A stretch of 64,000 bases of DNA from the NCBI GenBank assembly GCA_964591275.1, contig CAZQAE010000014.1:1-64000 (forward strand), written 5' to 3'. The translations under genes and the position numbers were made by a program. Numbering within the stretch: the first letter of the stretch is position 1; the number at the start of each line of letters is the position of its first letter. The notes beneath the pieces are model-generated. The model worked only from the letters and a program-made list of their open reading frames with translations, did no database searches and was not told the origin of the DNA. Shown here one piece after another: positions 17,799 through 27,077 of this stretch. The stretch comes from G963674685 sp964591275 (GTDB taxonomy: Bacteria; Lernaellota; Lernaellaia; JACKCT01).

Positions 17799-18572
17799 CT
17801 ATTCCAAGAGGTTCAGATACTCCTGCGCCTGCGCGCCCAATTTGCCCGTCGGATCGACTTGCAGCACTTTCAGGAAATGCTCACGCGCTTTGACCTGATT
17901 GCTCTTTTTGAGCATGCAGATGCCCATGTCCAGGTTGGCTTCTGGGTAAAATGGGGCCTGCTTAAAAACATATCCCAATTGCAAAATGGCATCGTCGATT
18001 CGATTGGTGGCCATATAAACCTTGGCCAGATTGTCATAAGCAATAAGGTATTTCCGGTCCCGTTTAATGACTTCCTTGAAGTGTTTTTCCGCCACCACGT
18101 AATCCTGCATCTTAAAATGCGCCCATCCCAAGGAATTTAAAGTGTTGGCCTGATTTCGGTAGGTGTCGTTCGTCAAAGCCTCGTTGAACTGACTGACGGC
18201 TTCCGGATAGCGTCCCAGATAAAGGTAGAGGGTTCCGAGATTATGGCGCGCGTCGGAATATGCCGGATCGAGTTCTATGGCTTTTTTATAGGCTGCTTCC
18301 GATTTTTCAAAACGTTCCTTATGATAATAAAGTAACCCCAGGCCGTTTTGGATTTCCGCACTGTAGGGGTCGAGTTTCGAAGCCTCCAGCATCTCTCCAA
18401 TGGCCTGTGGTCCCTTGTCGGATTTGAAAAAAGCCATGGCCAGATCGTAGCTCGACTTCGCATCCTTCTGTTTAGCCAAACTGACCGACAGTTTTTTATT
18501 GCCGCAACCGACGGTGACGGCCACGGCGACTACGATAAATAAAACTAATGTATTAATTAAAGTATCGCGCAT
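17799..18572 (-). CDS. PilF/PilW-like TPR lipoprotein
   Basis: The signal peptide ends in lipobox VTVGC (Cys about 23). The rest of the 257 residues form about six tetratricopeptide repeats (for example NGLGLLYYHKERFEKSEAAY, then KAIELDP). PilF/PilW lipoproteins help the type IV pilus secretin assemble in the outer membrane. The length and the RodZ-like neighbour support that class, but TPR proteins are diverse and no pilus secretin gene is in the window. It is the first gene of the leftward cluster ending with nagZ. Confidence 0.75.
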   Translation of the reverse strand: MRDTLINTLVLFIVVAVAVTVGCGNKKLSVSLAKQKDAKSSYDLAMAFFKSDKGPQAIGEMLEASKLDPYSAEIQNGLGLLYYHKERFEKSEAAYKKAIELDPAYSDARHNLGTLYLYLGRYPEAVSQFNEALTNDTYRNQANTLNSLGWAHFKMQDYVVAEKHFKEVIKRDRKYLIAYDNLAKVYMATNRIDDAILQLGYVFKQAPFYPEANLDMGICMLKKSNQVKAREHFLKVLQVDPTGKLGAQAQEYLNLLE

Positions 18573-18926
18573 TAAACATCCGATTTTGAAGCAGAATCAC
18601 TCAACATCTAGTAGCATCGACCAGGAACGGTGTCAACATTTTGTGTCATCGGAAAATTTATTATTTGAAAGATATTTTCGAAAAATGCCGAATGGCGACA
18701 TCGAAACTTAGTGCCCTTCAGATCCGCTTCGTGAAAAGCTCCTTGAGAAATGTTTATTCTCGATAGCTTCACCCACAGGGAACAGCATTCCCCGCTTTTT
18801 CACCTTCCACTCAGATTCACTCTGGTATTTATTAGTATTGAGAAACTGCGACTGCCTTGTTAATGGATTTATTTTCCCCGGTAGATTTTTTAAAGCGACC
18901 CGGAATCGGAATGGAGAATTGGTGTT
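18573..18926. other. intergenic region between TPR lipoprotein and methyltransferase genes
   Basis: Apart from the promoter at its left end, the region is AT-rich with no supported gene or repeat. The longest open frames are shadows without motifs. Confidence 0.5.
18608..18636 (-). promoter_or_regulatory. sigma70-type promoter of the TPR-rodZ-pnp-cdd-nagZ cluster
   Basis: On the minus strand TTGACA (18631-18636), a 17-bp spacer and TACTAG (18608-18613) lie about 36 bp before the TPR lipoprotein start codon. Confidence 0.5.
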
Positions 18927-19748
18927 TTAAGGTTTTTTGAAAACAGCGTGAATGCTGCGCAGGCTTTGCGCCGTCATGATTTCTCGGCTCACCTGCGTTA
19001 ATCCTTCGGAAACGAAGGAATAGGCGATGAGATCCAATTCCTTTGAATCGGGTTTTTCCGTGGGACTTAATTCCCAAAAATAGTATAGCAAGGCGCCGTT
19101 TTTCATAGCTTTGATAAGTGTCGTAAGGCATTTTCGACCATTGCCGGAAAAGATTGTTTCACCGTCCGGGGACCGGCGTGCGTTGAATGCGGAGGTATTA
19201 ATGACAACGGCGATATCAAGGCTTTCCGTCGGCAAATGCACATCCGACATGGTCGAATGAACCGATCCGATGCGCTCGGCGTCAGGCGCTTTCAAGGATT
19301 TGATCAAAAAGTCCAGAAAATCCAGGGAGGTTTTGTCGATGTCGACTGCGTAAAGATATTTAAAAGGGATTCGCGCTTTCAGTATTGCCGATTCAAACAA
19401 ACCCGTGCCGCAGCCGATATCGCCAATCACATCCGTCGCGTTGATGGACATGACGCGTAAATACTCCGCGAAGATTTCCCCTTGAAAAAAAAGACCACTC
19501 ACGGATTTGCCGTTTGCAATCTGGTCGGAAACCATTTTTTTGTATCTGGCAAGCGCCTTCTCGTCGGGCTTCAACCTGAAAAAATTTCTGGGTATCAACT
19601 CCGTTGACATTTCGGTGGCCGCGGGCGGCGGCTGGTCGTAAGAAAGAGGTTTTTTTTCACAACCGGCACAAACGATGAGAATACTCAAAATCACCCAAGT
19701 AAAAATGGTCGTCAATCTTTTCCCAAAACTTGATCGCATGATTTCCAT
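18927..19748 (-). CDS. class I methyltransferase-like lipoprotein
   Basis: Residues 1-29 are a signal peptide with lipobox VCAGC. The mature part contains a SAM-methyltransferase core: motif I DVIGDIGCGTGLFES, motif II YLYAVDID, and a later strand LDIAVVINTSAF with a C-terminal YYFWELSP. The fold call is good, but a SAM-dependent enzyme outside the cytoplasm is odd because SAM is not available there. Either the N-terminus acts as a membrane anchor in the cytoplasmic leaflet, or the domain binds something else. It is the last gene of a leftward envelope cluster. Confidence 0.7.
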   Translation of the reverse strand: MEIMRSSFGKRLTTIFTWVILSILIVCAGCEKKPLSYDQPPPAATEMSTELIPRNFFRLKPDEKALARYKKMVSDQIANGKSVSGLFFQGEIFAEYLRVMSINATDVIGDIGCGTGLFESAILKARIPFKYLYAVDIDKTSLDFLDFLIKSLKAPDAERIGSVHSTMSDVHLPTESLDIAVVINTSAFNARRSPDGETIFSGNGRKCLTTLIKAMKNGALLYYFWELSPTEKPDSKELDLIAYSFVSEGLTQVSREIMTAQSLRSIHAVFKKP

Positions 19749-19800
19749 TTAGCCTTGTTGCGATGTGAATTCCGAAAGTTTTGCCAGTGGCGCGGCACAA

Positions 19801-20478
19801 TTACGGCGGGCACAATCCGTCATTGGGATGCTTTTCGTCCCGCGGCGCGATGACGACGCGCCCCCAGTCCATGATCCCTTCCTGAATATCAAACTGAAAT
19901 CTCGCCGTCCCCCTGACAAGTTCATTTTGCTCGAAATACCCCATGAGATCCTGATCGATACGGACGGTCTTCCAGTCAGGATCCAGCTTCCATATCAATT
20001 CAGCGAGCCAGACCACATCGTTTTTATAGTGCTTGATTGTCGGCGTCAACGCACGGCCATCTTGCGTCGCCGTGAATGATTTTTCGCCTATGATTGGCTG
20101 TATCTTGCGATTAACTCTGATGCGTATGCCCATTGTAGGAGACTCATAGCGCATAGCGCCCACTCTTCTCACAATCATATAGTCCGCCTCTCTCGTGCAA
20201 CGTTCAAAGGGACACAGATGATCGAAGCGCTCTTTTCCCAGATAATAATATTGCACTTCGCAGTATTTTGAATCAATCCCTAAAGGCTCCGGTGATTTTC
20301 GGACTGATTCCGACTGATCCGGGAAAGCCTTTTCGGCAACCTCGCCTCGGTCCATCTTCGCTTTGCACGCGGGGGCGAAAAACAATGCCATCACAGTGAA
20401 AAGAACGTAAATAGGCCTCCCTTTTTTCACCATCGCCCAAAATGCCTTTTTTCTGCGAACGCGCGAAGCTTTTGGCAT
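19801..20478 (-). CDS. putative lipoprotein of unknown function
   Basis: A basic N-terminus and a hydrophobic stretch end in FFAPAC, a plausible lipobox. The mature region has four Cys in its first half (CEVQYYYL, HLCPFERC) and a C-terminal region rich in beta strands and charged residues. No family is recognised. ATG 20478 follows the stop of the Wzi-like gene by 8 bp, so the two are probably co-translated; ATG 20433 is a possible shorter start. Confidence 0.65.
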   Translation of the reverse strand: MPKASRVRRKKAFWAMVKKGRPIYVLFTVMALFFAPACKAKMDRGEVAEKAFPDQSESVRKSPEPLGIDSKYCEVQYYYLGKERFDHLCPFERCTREADYMIVRRVGAMRYESPTMGIRIRVNRKIQPIIGEKSFTATQDGRALTPTIKHYKNDVVWLAELIWKLDPDWKTVRIDQDLMGYFEQNELVRGTARFQFDIQEGIMDWGRVVIAPRDEKHPNDGLCPP

Positions 20479-20486
20479 GTTCACAT

Positions 20487-22094
20487 TCAAAAATCCATTG
20501 AAAAGTTCAGATTCATTGAGTGATGCGATGAGTCCCATTCTCCGAGTCCCCACCTCTCGCTGACGAGGTCGCCGTATTCGTAGGCTAGGTCGATCATCCC
20601 CGCGTCGGTGAAGGCGTACCGCAGTTCCATGCCGCCTTTTTGGTAGGTGTAGGTCCAGCCGGGCAGAAATCGGTCAATCTGCCAGGAATAATGAACTGAT
20701 GTTCGCAATTCAGGAGTGATCCAGGCCTTTGTTTCAAAGTAAAACTGCTTGGCGTTGCCGCCGATGTGATGACCGATGTTTTCACCTTTGTAGGTATATC
20801 CTGATGGGAATTTCCAGTGTTTATAATAGAAATATGAGCGTGGATCATCCCATACTGTAACTGTATCCGTATGTTCCGCATGAAATTCAATGCGCCCAAG
20901 ATCCACCATCAAACCGTATATCTGGGCGCGCATGGATGGTCTGATATAATAATCTCGGCCCATAATTTCCTCCCACCACAGCATCTCCATGCCAAGTTCA
21001 TAGTAAATGGCCAGGAGATTTATGGGAGTCCACCGGCGCAACTGCGTGATGGGCAGGCGCCAATCGACGGCGCCTTTTTGATCCAAATTCAATTCAGTGG
21101 TGTCATGTTCCTTGCGCGCCGACCATATCGTCTCAATATCGTACCATTTTGGACTGTACGCGTTTTCTCCACCCGACATCAGCACGCGCGTGGCCCCGAG
21201 TTCGATGAACTCAAAAGGGTAAATCGAAACCCTGATCCCCGATAGATCCGGTTTCGGATTATATCTTTCTTTTTCGAGTTGCGTGATGAAAGCCGCCAGG
21301 TTGATCGGGCCGAGGTATTTGAAATACCAGGGCAGCGTGAATGGGGCAAAATTCGACAGCTTGATTAAATCGAAGGCGGGCGCGTTATTAGTGAGCATAA
21401 GAGTGCCATCGTAACCCGATCCCCACCACATATGGTCTCGTCCGACCTCAATCTCCACATTGAAAAGCTGGATTTTCCCATAGCCTTCTTCAACGAAAAA
21501 CTCTTCTCGTTCATCGAGTTCTTTTCGCTCATCCCAGTGGGAGCGGGTGATGACGCCGGATTCCTGGAAATAAGCGGAAAGGTGGTTTTCCCACTGGAGT
21601 TGGTGAGAAATCCAAAATTGGCCTTGATCGCAATCGCGACATAAGTCTCCGAGGTCCTTGTAGTATTTTTCTCCTTCGGAAACGAGTTTCGCGGCTTCGA
21701 TTTTTATTTGATCAACGGGGTGGAAGCTGATGTCAAACTTACCGTTTGCGCCGAAAGTCTTAAGTTCCTCAATGTCTTTTCTCAATGCTTTTTCCAGCGC
21801 GCTGAAATGCGCCTTGAAAAATCTATCGTCAAAATATCCGTCGTATTCCGGGTTGTTTTTTATTTCGAGAAGAATCCGAGCGACTTCACGCCTTTTGAAG
21901 GGTCGCGTCGATTGAAGATAGGGACGTGCCGTGTAGTTGAGAATTTTTATAAACGCTTCTTCTTTCCAATCGCCGACAGGGATATTGTTGAGGCCCGCCG
22001 CAAAGGTCGGGTCAGGGAAAAAGCCAATTAACAGGACCACAACCACTAATATTTGGCTCAGCCGGTATGGAAAACGAGAAAAAAGACATGTCAT
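20487..22094 (-). CDS. Wzi-like capsule assembly / outer-membrane beta-barrel protein
   Basis: A signal peptide ending in TFAA precedes a mature protein starting with NNIPVGDW, which is typical of the Wzi family. A helical N-terminal part with ARPYLQSTRPFKRREVARIL is followed by about 400 residues of alternating aromatic strands, including ENHLSAYFQESG and GRDHMWWGSGYDGTL. It ends in Phe, a normal outer-membrane barrel signature. Wzi proteins bind capsule at the surface. ATG 22094 is chosen over 22136 because the longer start would lie inside the terminator of the upstream gene. Confidence 0.75.
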   Translation of the reverse strand: MTCLFSRFPYRLSQILVVVVLLIGFFPDPTFAAGLNNIPVGDWKEEAFIKILNYTARPYLQSTRPFKRREVARILLEIKNNPEYDGYFDDRFFKAHFSALEKALRKDIEELKTFGANGKFDISFHPVDQIKIEAAKLVSEGEKYYKDLGDLCRDCDQGQFWISHQLQWENHLSAYFQESGVITRSHWDERKELDEREEFFVEEGYGKIQLFNVEIEVGRDHMWWGSGYDGTLMLTNNAPAFDLIKLSNFAPFTLPWYFKYLGPINLAAFITQLEKERYNPKPDLSGIRVSIYPFEFIELGATRVLMSGGENAYSPKWYDIETIWSARKEHDTTELNLDQKGAVDWRLPITQLRRWTPINLLAIYYELGMEMLWWEEIMGRDYYIRPSMRAQIYGLMVDLGRIEFHAEHTDTVTVWDDPRSYFYYKHWKFPSGYTYKGENIGHHIGGNAKQFYFETKAWITPELRTSVHYSWQIDRFLPGWTYTYQKGGMELRYAFTDAGMIDLAYEYGDLVSERWGLGEWDSSHHSMNLNFSMDF

Positions 22095-22115
22095 TTCCGC
22101 ATGGTTCCACAATAA

Positions 22116-22152
22116 AGCAAAAAAAACCACCGCCATAAGGCGATGGTTTTCT
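22116..22152 (-). terminator. rho-independent terminator after the Cys-rich lipoprotein gene
   Basis: On the minus strand AACCATCGCC and GGCGGTGGTT pair around a TTAT loop, and eight T follow. It lies about 20 bp after the stop at 22173. Confidence 0.75.
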
Positions 22153-22172
22153 AATTATTTCTCGCTGAAATA

Positions 22173-22511
22173 TTACGAGCAGTTTGTCGATGAGCAGGTG
22201 AAAATCGCCTGACAATCGTTGGGGAACTGGTTGGCGCAACCTTGGATGCATACCCAATCAGCTCCACCTTCGCCGTAGCAATATTGCAGGGCTTCGTCTC
22301 TGACCCACGAATTAACGTCCGACTGGCAAACGTCGTAAATCGAAGTGATGAGTGCGTCGCATTCACTGGGCGAAAGCACCGGCAAATGCATGTCATCGTC
22401 GTCATCGTCGTCATCATCGTCGCCGCAGCTGCATGCCATGTGCGTGCTGAGCATTCCCAAGCACAAAACCAATCCGGCGATCAAAACAAGCCAAGAAAAC
22501 TTCCTTCTCAT
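22173..22511 (-). CDS. small Cys-rich lipoprotein with Asp run
   Basis: This 112-residue protein has a signal peptide ending in MACSCG, then ten Asp residues, then a compact domain of about 70 residues with eight Cys that may form disulphides (SECDALI, YDVCQSD, LQYCYGE, WVCIQGCANQ, NDCQAIFTC). It ends NCS. AGGAGG lies six bases before the start. No family is recognised; the Cys pattern recalls small myxobacterial-type secreted domains. Confidence 0.8.
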   Translation of the reverse strand: MRRKFSWLVLIAGLVLCLGMLSTHMACSCGDDDDDDDDDDMHLPVLSPSECDALITSIYDVCQSDVNSWVRDEALQYCYGEGGADWVCIQGCANQFPNDCQAIFTCSSTNCS

Positions 22512-22536
22512 ACCTTACCTCCTCCGGTTCATCTCG

Positions 22537-22554
22537 TTCCATAAAATTGGAACA
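22537..22554. promoter_or_regulatory. 18-bp inverted repeat in the leader of the Cys-rich lipoprotein gene
   Basis: GTTCCATAAAATTGGAAC is a near-perfect palindrome located 25 bp before the start codon. It may be an operator or a small hairpin. Confidence 0.3.
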
Positions 22555-22593
22555 GGTTTTCGTCCTAGTTAAACACCTTCCCCACTGAAAGTG

Positions 22594-22623
22594 CTAATAC
22601 CACAACAGCCAAGAAGCGGTCAA
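22594..22623 (-). promoter_or_regulatory. possible sigma70-type promoter for the Cys-rich lipoprotein gene
   Basis: On the minus strand TTGACC (22618-22623), 18 bp and TATTAG (22594-22599) precede the gene by about 80 bp. Confidence 0.4.
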
Positions 22624-22922
22624 GACGCAAAATCCGCCCTTGCCATGCCCACCGGCAGCTCCGAATAACAATCACTAGCGCGAAATATGGCATAGGCGCT
22701 GACAATATTCAAGCCTTTTTCACCCATGAAAATAAATTTTTGAGTATATAAATATGAAAACAGCAGTGTGCAACTTTGTCAATATGGCGAATTCTCCCGC
22801 ATATTTGCCCAACCGAAAAGGCTGGCAAGCTTGACTTTTCAGCTGCCTTTTGACAACCTTAATTTGGTTGATGGCTCCCAGATATTTTCGTATTGAAGCG
22901 CAGAAATTTACTATTGGTCCAC
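22624..22922. other. divergent intergenic region
   Basis: AT-rich sequence between the leftward Cys-rich lipoprotein and the rightward GT39-like gene. No gene or repeat is supported here. Confidence 0.5.
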
Positions 22923-24470
22923 ATGCCCAACGCCGAAAAGACTAATAAACAAAAAATCGGTTTTTTTATCGGGTTGGGCTGCGCTGTCGCACTAGGGCTG
23001 GCTTGCCGATTGTGTAAGCTGGGCGTATCCGGCCTTACTATCGATGAGAGCATCTCCGTCGCCTATTCGGAAAATTTGCGTCTGATTCTTCAAAGCGTTC
23101 GCCCTCCTGTTTATTACCTTCTTCTCGCGGCCTGGCGCTGGGTGTTTTCCGACGGACCGATCGCCCTGCGCTTACTTTCGGTTCTTGCGGGCGTCGCATC
23201 GATCATTCTGCTGGCTTTGATCGCCAAGAGGCTGGCGAGTCGCCGGACGGGAATCATTGCGGCCTTCTTGCTGGCCTGCCTCCCAATTCATGTCTACACG
23301 AGCCGCCTTGCCGATGTCGGAGCCTTGTCGATCGCTCTTGGCCTCGCGGCGATATATTGCCTCGTTGTGATGTCGGAAAAAGACACCGATGCGACTTTGG
23401 CTACGGTGCTGGCCGGCCTAAACATCGTCGGAGTATTCACATGCTATTACTTCCTGTTGGCTCTGATCGCGCAGGCACTGGTCCTGGTGTTCATCAAAAA
23501 ATCCGAGATGCTGGTTCGCCGCGATATTGCCATTGGGCTAGGTGCGCCCGTGGCGGCACTGGTATTGGCCTCTCCGCTTTTATACACGCAATTTAAAACC
23601 CTGGTCGTGCAATTGTCCGCGTTTCCCTCGCTGACGCGGATATGGGAGGCTCCCTGGAGCTTGTGGGCGAACGATATGACTCTGGGCGCACCCTGGTTTT
23701 ATGCTGAATCCGCAGGGGAGGTCATCAGCCTTTGCCTTACCACTTTGGGCGTGGTTTTTTTTGTAGCCGGCACCGCCGCCTGCATTTCCGATCGTCGGAC
23801 CGGCGGCATGGCGATCCTCGCCATGTTTTACGGAACAGCTTTTGCCATGTTGACGGCTTCAACAATATTCCCTCTATGGTCGCCGCTCGGCGCCGTGCAT
23901 TTCATTCCTTTTTACGTTTTGGTCATCGCCTGCGGTCTGACATTGTTGAAGAAAGCTTCGCTTCCCGTTGCCGTGACGCTAGCCTGCGTTGTTTCCATGG
24001 GTGTTATCATCAACGCGTACAATTACCCGGGTGAAGGAGCTGCGTGGAAAAAGGCGCCGGAATGGAACAGGCTAGCCGCTGATTTATCCACACGCTACGG
24101 CCCCGGAGACAATATCATCGTCAGTCCCGGCTGGATTGCCCAGGCCCTTCGATATCACCTGAGCTTTAGTGCCGAGCCAAAATTCTCCAAAGACCGGGAA
24201 AGGCTTCCGATTATCGGAGCGCCTTTCGATTTCTACAATCCTGATGCCGATTTGCAAAACCGCATTCAGCTTCCCGAAGCTCCTCGATCATGGATCGTGT
24301 CGTGGAGAGGGTACGCCGACCGTAGCGTGGATCGTTTGATGATAGATACGGGTCACCGATTTTCCCACAGCACCGATTATTGGCAGTTACGATTGTCGCT
24401 ATACCGATTAGTATCGAGCGATGATGATGATGATGAAAAAACGAAGACTAAGGGGGAATCCGAGCTCTGA
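22923..24470 (+). CDS. GT39-like (ArnT/PMT-type) membrane glycosyltransferase
   Basis: This 515-residue protein has about ten membrane helices. The first loop contains SGLTIDESISVAYS, where the DE pair matches the catalytic acid motif of GT39/GT83 enzymes, and RPPVYYLLLAAWRW is the conserved segment at the next helix. Such enzymes move sugars from lipid-linked donors to lipids or proteins on the outer face of the inner membrane. The C-terminal 100 residues are soluble and end in a short Asp run. ATG 22923 is chosen over TTG 22893. No ribosome site is obvious. Confidence 0.8.
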   Translation: MPNAEKTNKQKIGFFIGLGCAVALGLACRLCKLGVSGLTIDESISVAYSENLRLILQSVRPPVYYLLLAAWRWVFSDGPIALRLLSVLAGVASIILLALIAKRLASRRTGIIAAFLLACLPIHVYTSRLADVGALSIALGLAAIYCLVVMSEKDTDATLATVLAGLNIVGVFTCYYFLLALIAQALVLVFIKKSEMLVRRDIAIGLGAPVAALVLASPLLYTQFKTLVVQLSAFPSLTRIWEAPWSLWANDMTLGAPWFYAESAGEVISLCLTTLGVVFFVAGTAACISDRRTGGMAILAMFYGTAFAMLTASTIFPLWSPLGAVHFIPFYVLVIACGLTLLKKASLPVAVTLACVVSMGVIINAYNYPGEGAAWKKAPEWNRLAADLSTRYGPGDNIIVSPGWIAQALRYHLSFSAEPKFSKDRERLPIIGAPFDFYNPDADLQNRIQLPEAPRSWIVSWRGYADRSVDRLMIDTGHRFSHSTDYWQLRLSLYRLVSSDDDDDEKTKTKGESEL

Positions 24471-24492
24471 TGGTCGGATATTGATTTTTTAA

Positions 24493-24840
24493 GTGTTGTG
24501 CCCCGTTTGCATGAAGGGTTTTTTTGAGAATCACCTGATGCAAAAACCCCATCGAAAGGTTGCTCACAGGCGCTTTGCGCCCGTTGCCTACGCCCGCCTG
24601 ACCGACGATTTGCCCATGTTTCAGGGACCGGAAGTCGAAAAATTGCTCAGTTCGGCCTTCATTTCGCCACTGGCGGTGTTTTTGGCTTCGGATCTTTCAG
24701 CCAGGCTGACGGGGGAAATATTCGGAATTCAGAGCGAGAAAATATTCGAATACAAAATGACGACGACCGAGGGCTTGACCAAAGACCGGCCATGGACTGT
24801 TGACCAGATCGCCGACGAAATGGATATTATCATGAAATAA
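24493..24840 (+). pseudogene. short-chain dehydrogenase C-terminal remnant
   Basis: From about residue 27 the frame reads RFAPVAYARLTDDLPMF, then SPLAVFLASDLSARLTGEIF, the last third of an SDR related to multifunctional beta-oxidation enzymes (usual form: NAIAPVAxTRxTEDLP, PLVVYLASDxAxxVTGQ). The Rossmann glycine motif and the YxxxK active site are absent, so it cannot be active. The first 26 residues are unrelated. It lies upstream of ftsH in the same direction. Confidence 0.6.
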
Positions 24841-24959
24841 ATGCTCGCTGTCCTTGAGTTGGACCCGCGACGTGTTATGTTGTATCAATGCTTCTTTCGC
24901 CTGGACGGATGAATATCTGTTTAGGCGATGGAAATTACTTTTTTTTCGGGAGAAACCTT

Positions 24960-27077
24960 TTGAGCCGATTTTCTAAAAATCTGGCCTTGTTGCTTTTGGT
25001 CGTGCTGGTGTTCACCATCCTTTTCAAACTTGCCGAAACGGACATGAGCGCCACGACGACGCTGTCCTTTTCAAAATTTTCGAAGTTGGTGGATGAGGGC
25101 CACATTAAAAAAGTAGAAATCAAGGGCCGCCGATTCACGGGCACCTTTCAGGATGCAGAATCCGGAACGACAAAGCCATTTGAAACCACTGGCTTTGAAA
25201 GCCGTGAACTCTACGAGGCGCTGATAAACGCCGGCGTCGAAGTGAACGTCATCCCCGACGTGCCCAGCCCCCTCTGGAATTTTTTGATGACCTGGCTGCC
25301 GATGATCCTGATCATCGGCATCTTCATCTTCTTCATGCGCCAACTCCAGGGAACCGGCGGCAAAGCCATGAGCTTTGGCAAAAGCCGTGCGCGCCTGATC
25401 ACCGGCAAGCAGAACAAGGTGACTTTCAAGGATGTCGCGGGGATCGAAGAGTCCAAGGAGGAATTGAACGAGATCATTGAGTTTCTCAAGGATCCCAAGC
25501 GTTTTACCCGAATCGGCGGACGCATTCCAAAGGGCGTCCTTCTCATGGGCGCGCCTGGCACCGGGAAAACCCTGCTGGCCCGCGCCATCGCCGGCGAGGC
25601 CGGGGTTCCCTTCTTTTCAATCTCCGGTTCGGACTTCGTCGAGATGTTCGTCGGCATTGGCGCATCCCGCGTGCGGGACCTGTTTGTGCAGGGAAAGAAA
25701 AACGCTCCTTGCATTATTTTCATGGATGAGATCGACGCTGTCGGGCGTCATCGAGGCGCCGGCCTTGGAGGCGGACACGACGAGCGCGAGCAAACTCTCA
25801 ATCAACTCCTGGTGGAGATGGATGGTTTCGAGGGCAACGAGGGCATTATCCTCATCGCCGCGACGAATCGCCCTGATGTTCTTGACCCGGCTTTGCTGCG
25901 TCCAGGACGCTTTGACCGACGCGTCGTGGTGCCTCCTCCCGACATCAAAGGACGGGAAGGCATCCTCAAGGTGCATACGCGCAAGGTGCCGCTGGCCAAA
26001 AATGTGGACCTCTCCGTCGTGGCCCGAGGCACGCCGGGATTCACCGGTGCCGATCTGGCCAACCTCGTCAATGAGGCCGCTCTGCTGGCCGCCCGCGTCG
26101 GAAAATCCAAGGTGAGCCAACCGCATTTCGAGTTGGCGAAAGATAAAGTGCTCATGGGAAGCGAACGCCGCAGCATGATCCTGACCGATGAGGAAAAGAG
26201 AAACACGGCCTATCACGAATCGGGCCACGCGCTCGTGGGCGCCTTGCTGGAGTACGTTGATCCCGTTCACAAAGTCACCATCATACCCCGCGGGATGGCA
26301 ATGGGCGTCACACAGACGCTGCCCCTGGACGACCGGCACACCTACACGCGGAAATATCTGCTGGACCAACTGGCTTTTATGATGGGCGGTCGCGTCGCCG
26401 AGGAACTGGCCCTCGATCATGTGACGACCGGCGCATCTAATGACATCCAGAGGGCGACGGCTACGGCCCGGCGTATGGTCACCGAATGGGGCATGAGCGA
26501 CAAAATGGGACCCCTGGCATACGGCAGCAAGGACGAGATGGTGTTTTTGGGCAAGGAATTAGGGCATCAGAAAGATTATTCGGAGGAAACGTCGCGGGAA
26601 ATCGATGCGGAGGTGCGAATCCTGGTAACGACCGCGCGGGAAAGAGCCACGAAGATACTGACCGAAAATTCCGACATGCTCGATACGGTCGCTCAAAACC
26701 TTCTGGAACTTGAAATAATATCAGGCGAAGAATTGAATACGCTGATTCGCGGCGAGAAGATCGTCAGGGAGCCCGAAGAGGAAGATGAACCGGATGAGAC
26801 GGGCGAAGGCGGTGAAGTTGTCGGCGAAGGCGATTCGGACAAAGAAAAGTTCACGCCGATTTGGGAACAGCCCGATGAAAATTCCGATAACGCCAATGAC
26901 GCGACGCAGTCCGATGACGCGAAATCCGAAGATCAACCTTCGGCCCAAATGAGCGATCAAGACGGCGATTTCGCTTCGACTCTGAAAAACTCGGAAGGTG
27001 CCGAACACATCGACGATTCCGACGAGGGGCCATCGCCGAAAGCTGAAAGCGACGAAAAAGCCGGCGACAAAAAATGA
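24960..27077 (+). CDS. ftsH: ATP-dependent zinc metalloprotease FtsH
   Basis: FtsH is a hexameric inner-membrane protease that extracts and degrades membrane and short-lived proteins. Two membrane helices flank a periplasmic domain (about 35-100). The AAA+ domain has GAPGTGKT (about 197), IIFMDEID and the SRH region ATNRPDVLDPALLRPGRFDR. The zinc site HESGH is at 419-423. The tail from about 610 is an unusually long acidic extension (about 95 residues). TTG 24960 is preferred because GGGAG lies at the right distance and the first helix starts eight residues later; ATG 24888 or 24909 would add 24 or 17 unusual residues. Confidence 0.95.
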   Translation: MSRFSKNLALLLLVVLVFTILFKLAETDMSATTTLSFSKFSKLVDEGHIKKVEIKGRRFTGTFQDAESGTTKPFETTGFESRELYEALINAGVEVNVIPDVPSPLWNFLMTWLPMILIIGIFIFFMRQLQGTGGKAMSFGKSRARLITGKQNKVTFKDVAGIEESKEELNEIIEFLKDPKRFTRIGGRIPKGVLLMGAPGTGKTLLARAIAGEAGVPFFSISGSDFVEMFVGIGASRVRDLFVQGKKNAPCIIFMDEIDAVGRHRGAGLGGGHDEREQTLNQLLVEMDGFEGNEGIILIAATNRPDVLDPALLRPGRFDRRVVVPPPDIKGREGILKVHTRKVPLAKNVDLSVVARGTPGFTGADLANLVNEAALLAARVGKSKVSQPHFELAKDKVLMGSERRSMILTDEEKRNTAYHESGHALVGALLEYVDPVHKVTIIPRGMAMGVTQTLPLDDRHTYTRKYLLDQLAFMMGGRVAEELALDHVTTGASNDIQRATATARRMVTEWGMSDKMGPLAYGSKDEMVFLGKELGHQKDYSEETSREIDAEVRILVTTARERATKILTENSDMLDTVAQNLLELEIISGEELNTLIRGEKIVREPEEEDEPDETGEGGEVVGEGDSDKEKFTPIWEQPDENSDNANDATQSDDAKSEDQPSAQMSDQDGDFASTLKNSEGAEHIDDSDEGPSPKAESDEKAGDKK

